Source: Erysipelotrichaceae bacterium
GTDB taxonomy: Bacteria > Bacillota_I > Bacilli_A > Erysipelotrichales > Erysipelotrichaceae
Direction of reading: 5' to 3'
NCBI GenBank assembly: GCA_017419065.1
Contig: JAFOMB010000014.1
Span: 1-10,902, forward strand
DNA: 10,902 nucleotides
Shown: positions 1 through 5,275 of the stretch, one piece after another
Layout: each line of letters starts with the position of its first letter
Position numbering within the stretch: the stretch's first letter is position 1
The notes under the pieces: generated by a model
The model's input: the letters and a program-made list of their open reading frames with translations, nothing else
What the model was told of the DNA's origin: nothing
The model's database searches: none
Made by a program: the position numbers and the translations under genes

Positions 1-815
1 GCGGCTCCCGCATACTGGTTCTCCTGGGTGATGAGTTTGACTCTCCTGTCCTTCTCATGGTATTCGGATATGATCTCTCTTGAAGAATCCGTGGAGCCGT
101 CGTCCACCAGGATGAGCTCTAAAGCTGTCAGGCTCTGCGATAAGACGGATTCGATCAGTCTGCCGATCGTCTTCTCCGCGTTGTATACCGGAACGATGAC
201 AGACAGTAAAGGATCGCTTGGGATGCGATGTGTGATCTCGCTGAAGCCTTCCTGTTCGAGATACGGGACCAGTGTCCCTTCTTCTCTGGAGAATTCTCCG
301 ACATAATGGAAGCCGGCTTTCTCGATACCCCGGCAGGAGGCCGGATTGTTTCTTCTGGCATAGATGACGAAGTTCTCAGCTTCCTTAAAAGAGGAGACCA
401 TCGAACGCAATAGTATTCCGTAGTAGCCCTTTCCCCTGTGAGCGGAATGGGTGTGGAAGTCATAGAGGAGGGCGGTCTTGGAATCCTTCATATCGAAGTC
501 AGTATCGACTTCCTTGATGTAGAAAGGCTGTTTCCAGGCCAGCCAGCCCCAGCTCACGATCACTTCTTCCGGGTTGACCAATGCCCAGTAGGAGGAATTG
601 GCTTCAAAACGTCCGAGGTCCTTTTCCCGGATGATCTTATTGTGGGCACGGCAGAAGTCCTGATACTCCTCCGCTGTGTTCCTGTCATAAGTGACCAGTC
701 TCAGCTCCCCTGTATCCGGCTTTTCACAGGATGACAGGCAATAGAAACAGTATTTCTGTTCATAGTACTGAAGCGACTGTTCACGCTTGTTTAAATATTC
801 TTCATAACCGATCAT
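1..815 (-). CDS. GNAT acetyltransferase-family 2 glycosyltransferase fusion (3' end outside window)
   Basis: The frame is open from the ATG at 815 to the left edge, giving 271 residues without a stop, so the C-terminus is missing. Residues about 1-195 read as a GNAT acetyltransferase: the acetyl-CoA pyrophosphate-binding motif HRGKGYY lies at 126-132, followed by the typical end of the fold (NNPASCRGIEKAGF). At about 205 a family 2 glycosyltransferase (GT-A fold) begins, with SVIVPVYN at 205-212, the nucleotide-sugar/metal motif LVDDGSTDSS around residue 238, and ITQENQYAGA at the edge. Such enzymes move a sugar from an activated nucleotide donor to a growing glycan at the inner membrane face; the GNAT half would acylate an amino or hydroxyl group. 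The start overlaps the stop of the upstream deacetylase gene (ATGA), indicating one operon with translational coupling. The role in wall or capsular polymer synthesis is inferred. Both domain assignments are strong; donor, acceptor and acyl group are unknown. Confidence 0.9.
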   Translation of the reverse strand, partial: MIGYEEYLNKREQSLQYYEQKYCFYCLSSCEKPDTGELRLVTYDRNTAEEYQDFCRAHNKIIREKDLGRFEANSSYWALVNPEEVIVSWGWLAWKQPFYIKEVDTDFDMKDSKTALLYDFHTHSAHRGKGYYGILLRSMVSSFKEAENFVIYARRNNPASCRGIEKAGFHYVGEFSREEGTLVPYLEQEGFSEITHRIPSDPLLSVIVPVYNAEKTIGRLIESVLSQSLTALELILVDDGSTDSSREIISEYHEKDRRVKLITQENQYAGA

Positions 816-1528
816 TTTGACACCTCAATCAGATAGTTCCTGCATTCTTCCATATAGTCATCGAAGTCTCTTTTCACGGAGTGATAGCCTACCGCATATC
901 TTCCCTCTTCCGGTCTCCAGAGGCAATAGGAAGAGATGGCTTCCTTTACTCTCTTCTTTAAGAAGAAGCCGGCTTTGACTTCCCTGACTGTCAGCTTATC
1001 ATTTTCTTCCAGAGACGCTTTCAGGCAATATGGTTCCAGATAGAATTCCGCGCAGGAGATCGCTCCTTCTTTCCATAAGGACCAGACGGCCTTTCCCACC
1101 GCGACATGGTCTTTGTGCTGGGAGGAACCGAACGGATAGATGGAAATGACTTTCTCATAGTCCTTCAAAGAGACGTCGTGGTAAAGGATGTCCCTGACGC
1201 CTTCTTCCAGAACGGAGCCGTCTGTTTCTCTTCTGACAGGGATGTGGATGTTTTCTTCTCTGACACCCAGGGCTTTACAGCTTCCTTTAAATTCCCTGTC
1301 TCTGGCTTCGATGAATTCTTCAATGGACAGGTCATACTCATGGATCCCCGGATGTTTCTCGCAGGTCTGACCGTTATTCAGTCTCTGCCGGACCTTTGAG
1401 CGGGAGCCGTCGCTGCACAAAAGCACATGGACTTCCTTGAGTTCCATGGAAGAGCGGGTGATAGAGACACCCATGGTCAATAGTTCATCATCCTGATGAG
1501 GGATCACATAGAGAATGCGCTGTTTCAT
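812..1528 (-). CDS. PIG-L/LmbE-family N-acetylglucosamine-type deacetylase
   Basis: A complete 238-residue protein, normal length for the PIG-L family (PF02585). These are zinc-dependent amidases that remove an acetyl group from GlcNAc-containing lipids, thiol precursors or glycan intermediates. The N-terminal motif PHQDDE is at residues 10-15 (family form HPDDE, here with Gln for Pro) and the second motif SQHKDHVAVG is at 136-145. By comparison with MshB and PIG-L, H11, D14 and H141 would bind the metal and D13 would act as general base. There is no signal peptide, so it acts in the cytoplasm. The start puts the catalytic motif near residue 11, as is usual, although there is no clear Shine-Dalgarno sequence before it. 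Its stop overlaps the start of the GNAT-glycosyltransferase gene. Deacetylation followed by another acylation by the partner GNAT domain is an attractive but unproven order of events. Confidence 0.9.
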   Translation of the reverse strand: MKQRILYVIPHQDDELLTMGVSITRSSMELKEVHVLLCSDGSRSKVRQRLNNGQTCEKHPGIHEYDLSIEEFIEARDREFKGSCKALGVREENIHIPVRRETDGSVLEEGVRDILYHDVSLKDYEKVISIYPFGSSQHKDHVAVGKAVWSLWKEGAISCAEFYLEPYCLKASLEENDKLTVREVKAGFFLKKRVKEAISSYCLWRPEEGRYAVGYHSVKRDFDDYMEECRNYLIEVSK

Positions 1529-1550
1529 AGTTTCGAAATTCTACACCACT

Positions 1551-1559
1551 ATCATACCA
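1551..1559 (-). promoter_or_regulatory. Extended -10 promoter for the deacetylase operon
   Basis: On the minus strand the bases read TGGTATGAT, matching the extended -10 form TGnTATnAT. The predicted start of transcription near 1544 leaves a leader of about 16 bases. No convincing -35 hexamer is seen at 17 bases, which extended -10 promoters can tolerate. It lies back to back with the plus-strand promoter at 1569-1577. Confidence 0.45.
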
Positions 1560-1568
1560 TTGAGGGGG

Positions 1569-1577
1569 TGTTATAAT
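1569..1577 (+). promoter_or_regulatory. Extended -10 promoter for the Acetyltransf_6 gene
   Basis: The bases read TGTTATAAT, a perfect extended -10 element. Transcription would begin near 1584, leaving about 11 bases before the ATG at 1595, with AAAGG at 1582-1586 as the likely ribosome binding site. The first in-frame upstream codon that matters is a stop (TGA, 1577-1579), which fixes the start at 1595. A GGGGGTG stretch at 1564-1570 overlaps the same element. Confidence 0.55.
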
Positions 1578-1594
1578 GAGAAAAGGCAAAGCGT

Positions 1595-2500
1595 ATGACG
1601 ATAAAAATCAGACGGATCACAGAAGAAAAACCTTATACAGGCATCACGCCTGATTTTATCTATAACCGCTATGATCTCTTCCTGGAAGAGGGACAGTATG
1701 AAGTCGTACGCATCGAGAATGACGGGAAGTCCTACGACATCGAATACGCCCACATCGACAAGTGGGTTGAACTGGGGATCTGGAATACCCCGATGAGCCG
1801 TGAAGAACTCCGCCATCTTCTCTTCTACATCCGGAAGAACCATCCGGAAGTAGACCTGGTCTCCTACAGATACGGAACGGTCCCTTATGGAAGGTACGCC
1901 GAGAAGAACCACTTCTCCATCAGCTTCCCGGAGACCGTAGAAGAGCTGGAAGGAAGGATGACGCACAAGTCTCTGGTCAACCTGAGAAAGAGGAAGGAAA
2001 AGGCTGAGAGGGAACTCGGAAAGATCGTCTTCCTGGAGTATGAAAAAGAAGAGATCCCCGAGGAGATCGTGAAGACCTTCTTCGAGTGGAAATACCAGAT
2101 CTACGGCAGGACCTACGATATGACACCGGAACACTATATACAGCACTATCACATCTCCCACTGCTATGTGATGATGCTGGGAGATACGGTCGGGGCGATC
2201 CGCTTCACCTGCGAACAGTGTCCGGTCGTCAACGGGGAGAACTTCTCCTACAAACCGGAACTGAGATCCTATTCCCTGGGCAGGATCATCTACCACTATC
2301 ACCTGAGAAGAATGGTCGAGAAAGGTCATCCGGCCATGTATCTCTCCGGAGGAGACTGGGAGTATAAAGGCCACTATGGCAGTGTGGAAGAGACTCTCTA
2401 CAACTGCAATATTCCCCTGCAGGAAGAAGACTTCTCCGATCTTGAAAAGGAAGAAGGTCTCTTCGGAAGACTCAAAGAGACATTCCATAAACTGTTCTAG
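1595..2500 (+). CDS. Acetyltransf_6 (BioF2-like/FemAB-like) acyltransferase
   Basis: A complete 301-residue soluble protein without signal peptide or membrane segment. Residues about 108-272 fit the Acetyltransf_6 domain (PF13480), a GNAT-fold relative of the FemABX aminoacyltransferases. The marks are the basic helix THKSLVNLRKRKEKAEREL (about 123-141), the strand-turn YVMMLGDTVGAIRF (191-204), YSLGRIIYHYHLRRMVEKG (226-244) and the closing DWEYKGHYGS (254-263), where the family has D..YK..WG. The first 107 residues show no motif I know. Members transfer acyl or aminoacyl groups during synthesis of exopolysaccharide, lipid or peptidoglycan. Here the neighbourhood, a divergent deacetylase and GNAT-glycosyltransferase, favours decoration of a surface polymer, but substrate and donor cannot be read from the sequence. 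It has its own promoter and ends at a bidirectional terminator. Confidence 0.75.
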   Translation: MTIKIRRITEEKPYTGITPDFIYNRYDLFLEEGQYEVVRIENDGKSYDIEYAHIDKWVELGIWNTPMSREELRHLLFYIRKNHPEVDLVSYRYGTVPYGRYAEKNHFSISFPETVEELEGRMTHKSLVNLRKRKEKAERELGKIVFLEYEKEEIPEEIVKTFFEWKYQIYGRTYDMTPEHYIQHYHISHCYVMMLGDTVGAIRFTCEQCPVVNGENFSYKPELRSYSLGRIIYHYHLRRMVEKGHPAMYLSGGDWEYKGHYGSVEETLYNCNIPLQEEDFSDLEKEEGLFGRLKETFHKLF

Positions 2501-2507
2501 GCATTCA

Positions 2508-2534
2508 AAAAGGAAGGGAAAACCCCTTCCTTTT
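2508..2534. terminator. Bidirectional intrinsic terminator between converging genes
   Basis: An 11-base-pair perfect stem (2508-2518 with 2524-2534, AAAAGGAAGGG against CCCTTCCTTTT) closes a loop of five bases. It is flanked by A-rich sequence on the left and T-rich sequence on the right, so it works in both directions. It ends the plus-strand acyltransferase gene (stop at 2500) and the minus-strand CWB2 gene (stop at 2556). Confidence 0.9.
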
Positions 2535-2555
2535 CTTTGCGTCTGAGAGGTCTGA

Positions 2556-5093
2556 TCATCTGATCTCTGTCACGTTGAAGATATACTTGGCAGTATCATC
2601 GGCGATACGTCCGGCACCGCCTGTGACATAACCTGAACTGATATTGTGCTCATAGCAGTACTTCTGAGCCGCTGCTTCATTGCCGTTGCGGGTCAGCAGG
2701 ATCGAAGCACCCAGGGCAGAAGCCAGAGGGCCGGCACAGAGGCCATCCGGAAAGTCATGGGAATAAGCCAGGATCGTCCTGTCGGCCCAAGGCAGGAACT
2801 TCTCGGCAATGGCGACGGATGTCTCATAACGTCCGCTTCCCTTGACTCTCTGCGGTGTGCTGTAGGCAGAAAGCTGATCTTCGATCTCCTTGGAGACAGC
2901 CCCTTCGCCGCCGATGATATAGAGTGGATTGTTCGGATGGGCTGCCAGGAATTCTTTCTGGGCATCGGTCAGGACGTTCTTCTTCGTATTGACGAGTAGC
3001 ATCGGCAATCCTGTCGCAGAGGCAGCCAGGGCATCCGCGAAGTTCTCGCCGGAACAGATGAGGATCGGGTATCTGTCCATGATAAAGACTTCATTCAGGA
3101 TAGCCAGATTGGTATCATAACGGGACTTTCCGGAAAGTCTCCTGATATCGAATTTTTCCAGTCCTTCCAGACACTTCTCCGATACCGCACCGGTGCCGCC
3201 CAAGACATAGACGATGCCGTCATCTCTCAGATTCTCTTTGATGAAGGCGTTGATATTAGCAGCCTGGGATTCCTTGGTCAGAAGGATCGGTCCCATGTAG
3301 GAGGAGGCCAGAGAGCCGCCGCCTAAGGCATCGGCGAACTTATCGCCGGTCGCCAGGACGACGCACTGGAACTTGTCGACATCGAGGGCTTTCTTCAGTT
3401 CTTCCGCGACTCTCAGGGAAGTGTCGAAGCGCAGTCTTCCGGAGAGACGGGTGACATTATTCGGGATCACGGCATATTCCGGATACAGGACGTAATTGCC
3501 GTTGACTGTGATCGTATCGCCCGGCTGATAGCTGCCGAGCAGAGAGCCCGTGCTTTCGTCTGCCAGGTTCCATTGGACGAACTGCATTCCCAACGGTTCC
3601 TTATAGGTGCACTCCGGAACAGTGTAGGCGGCTCCGGCATCCACATAGACAGTGTCCATGCGGTCAAAGCCGCTGTAGTCCGTAAAGGTGATGCGGTATC
3701 CCTTGCGGAATTCCGCATAGTAACTGGCATTTTTCATCTCTACCGTTGCCCAGTAGTTCAGATCTTCATTGACGATCACACCATCCGGGGCACTCAGATG
3801 CCAGGCCACAAAGGCATAGCCGTCATTCGGCTTCGCAGTCAGAGTGTTGCTGGTCCAGGCCGTAGTAAAGACCGGTCCTGCAGAAGGACCGAGAGGACCG
3901 TCATTGATAGAGACATTGCCGCCTTCTGCCGGATAGGCATAGGCACTCGTCGCATAGGTCCTTTCTTCATAATCGGCGTAGACTGTGATATCGGAAGTGA
4001 TCGGGGTATTGAAGTCAAACGGGATCGTGCATTCCGGATCCGCATACCAGCCGGTGAATACCCACCCATCATACGGACGGGGATCTTTCGGTGCAGGGAT
4101 GCTCTTCCCGGCAATGGTGACAAAGTAATTTTTCTCCATATCGCCCATGCCTGACATGAAGAAGACTTCGACATAGTCTCCTTCCGGTTTCACAAAATCA
4201 TAGGTGATCTCATTGCTCATTTTGGAGATCTGGACGTATCCTTCCGCAAAGGCTATGCCGGAGATCCCGTAAGTCCCGGTCTCAGCTCTGAGCTGATAGA
4301 GGACCTCATCAAGATCAAACGGAGTTTCATAGACCGGAACGGAGCCGCTCACGGCCAGGCTGGAAACATAGACATTATAGATATAAGGCGGATTGCCTTC
4401 ATCATCTTTGAATCCGTTGAAATCAGCCTTATTACCGTCAGCGGAAAGTGTGATATCACGGATCGTAAAGCGTCCGGCTCTCTTATCTGTAGAGACCGGT
4501 TCGCTGTCAGCCCATTCATACTTGCCTGCCTGTACCGTGGCATAGTACTGCCTGTCCTGGTATTCAAGAGATTCCGATACATCCAGAAAGAGATCACCTG
4601 TCTGATAGAGATCAACGCGGTCTTCGTGTCCCTCTTCATAGACTTTTACACGGTAATGGTACTCACTGCCCCCGACGGCATCCCAGCGGACAGTATTGCC
4701 GTCCCAGCGCACATTGGAAGGCTTCGGACAGACGTTATTATTGGTGAAATGATAGGCCGGAGAATCGGATTGGGCCACTATATTCCAGTCATCATCCTCA
4801 GCGGTGATCCTGGCGGAATAATCTCCTGTCCCGAAACCGTTATAGAGAAGCAGGTCATGAATATCATACCGGGTTTCCATCACCTGATCTCCGACACCGT
4901 CCGGTAATCCTGCCGGGCAGTAGATCATGTATCTCGTAACCCCCGGAACAGGATCCCAGGTCATGATGCCATTCTCATCGATCCGGATATTGTTGATGCC
5001 CTGATAACCTTCATCTGCTTCGATGCGGTTACCGATAGTCAGCGTTCCTGCCAGCAGCATGACTGCCAGGAATAGAGTCAGCAGTTTCTTCAT
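2556..5093 (-). CDS. Exported CWB2 surface protein with Fn3-like and InlB-type repeats
   Basis: An 845-residue exported protein. I start it at the ATG at 5093 because GGAGG lies five bases upstream; the in-frame GTG at 5105 precedes that binding site. Domain order: signal peptide 1-26 (MKKLLTLFLAVMLLAG core, cut probably after IEA); two Fn3-like modules 32-207 containing TWDPVPG and WDGNTVRWDAV; a third beta-rich stretch 208-305; an InlB/Listeria-Bacteroides repeat (PF09479 type) about 308-376 ending FTGWYADPECTIPFDFN and ITVYADYE; two divergent InlB-like modules 380-542; then three CWB2 repeats at 549-648, 651-744 and 748-845 (RLSGRLRFDTS, RLSGKSRYDTN, RVKGSGRYETS). The CWB2 triple is the minimal wall-anchoring unit in C. 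difficile, where it binds an anionic polysaccharide without covalent attachment. No catalytic motif is visible, so an adhesive or structural role is inferred. It shares its N-terminal modules with the transpeptidase gene at 8053-10002. Confidence 0.93.
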   Translation of the reverse strand: MKKLLTLFLAVMLLAGTLTIGNRIEADEGYQGINNIRIDENGIMTWDPVPGVTRYMIYCPAGLPDGVGDQVMETRYDIHDLLLYNGFGTGDYSARITAEDDDWNIVAQSDSPAYHFTNNNVCPKPSNVRWDGNTVRWDAVGGSEYHYRVKVYEEGHEDRVDLYQTGDLFLDVSESLEYQDRQYYATVQAGKYEWADSEPVSTDKRAGRFTIRDITLSADGNKADFNGFKDDEGNPPYIYNVYVSSLAVSGSVPVYETPFDLDEVLYQLRAETGTYGISGIAFAEGYVQISKMSNEITYDFVKPEGDYVEVFFMSGMGDMEKNYFVTIAGKSIPAPKDPRPYDGWVFTGWYADPECTIPFDFNTPITSDITVYADYEERTYATSAYAYPAEGGNVSINDGPLGPSAGPVFTTAWTSNTLTAKPNDGYAFVAWHLSAPDGVIVNEDLNYWATVEMKNASYYAEFRKGYRITFTDYSGFDRMDTVYVDAGAAYTVPECTYKEPLGMQFVQWNLADESTGSLLGSYQPGDTITVNGNYVLYPEYAVIPNNVTRLSGRLRFDTSLRVAEELKKALDVDKFQCVVLATGDKFADALGGGSLASSYMGPILLTKESQAANINAFIKENLRDDGIVYVLGGTGAVSEKCLEGLEKFDIRRLSGKSRYDTNLAILNEVFIMDRYPILICSGENFADALAASATGLPMLLVNTKKNVLTDAQKEFLAAHPNNPLYIIGGEGAVSKEIEDQLSAYSTPQRVKGSGRYETSVAIAEKFLPWADRTILAYSHDFPDGLCAGPLASALGASILLTRNGNEAAAQKYCYEHNISSGYVTGGAGRIADDTAKYIFNVTEIR

Positions 5094-5133
5094 AAAAACC
5101 TCCACACAAAAGAAAACAGTTTGTCTGAATGAA

Positions 5134-5162
5134 GATAGAGAGAGAAACGATAGATGATAGAG
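5134..5162. repeat. Three GATAGA copies in the leader of the first CWB2 gene
   Basis: GATAGA occurs on the plus strand at 5134, 5149 and 5156 (TCTATC in the transcript) within a pyrimidine-rich leader of the gene starting at 5093. This could be a protein-binding site, an unstructured RNA leader or chance; spacing is uneven (15 and 7 bases). Confidence 0.3.
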
Positions 5163-5180
5163 GGAATATCTGCTGATTTC

Positions 5181-5186
5181 ATTGTA
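5181..5186 (-). promoter_or_regulatory. Probable -10 box for the 2556-5093 gene
   Basis: The minus strand reads TACAAT, the same hexamer seen before the neighbouring CWB2 gene. It lies downstream of the previous gene's terminator, so a promoter is expected here. No good -35 hexamer is seen at 17 bases. The transcript would start near 5174 with a leader of about 80 bases. Confidence 0.4.
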
Positions 5187-5229
5187 CTATAATTCAAATC
5201 TTTTCTTACCGGAGGTACATCCCGAAAGA

Positions 5230-5257
5230 CAAAAAGAGAATCCTTCCGGATCCTCTT
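5230..5257 (-). terminator. Intrinsic terminator of the 5276-7960 gene
   Basis: On the minus strand a ten-base-pair stem (AAGAGGATCC with GGATTCTCTT, one G-U pair) closes a GGAA loop and is followed by a run of five T. It lies about 20 bases past the stop codon at 5276. Confidence 0.88.
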
Positions 5258-5275
5258 CATGGAATATTACTGTCT

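Noticed and set aside
155..463. A 102-codon minus-strand frame and plus-strand frames at 228-734
   Set aside because: They are out of frame with the GNAT-glycosyltransferase, whose continuous frame from 815 to the edge carries clear family motifs.
1576..1653. A 25-codon frame (ATG at 1576) with GGGGGTG in front, overlapping the start of the acyltransferase gene
   Set aside because: The ATG lies inside the -10 box of the predicted promoter, so the transcript would begin after it; no sign of a conserved peptide.
1571..2488. A 305-codon frame antisense to the Acetyltransf_6 gene
   Set aside because: Its opposite strand encodes a recognisable domain with its own promoter and ribosome binding site; the antisense product shows no domain.
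2646..4907. Several plus-strand and alternate-frame open stretches of 60-193 codons within the first CWB2 gene
   Set aside because: All overlap the 845-residue CWB2 protein in other frames and carry no domain or ribosome binding site.
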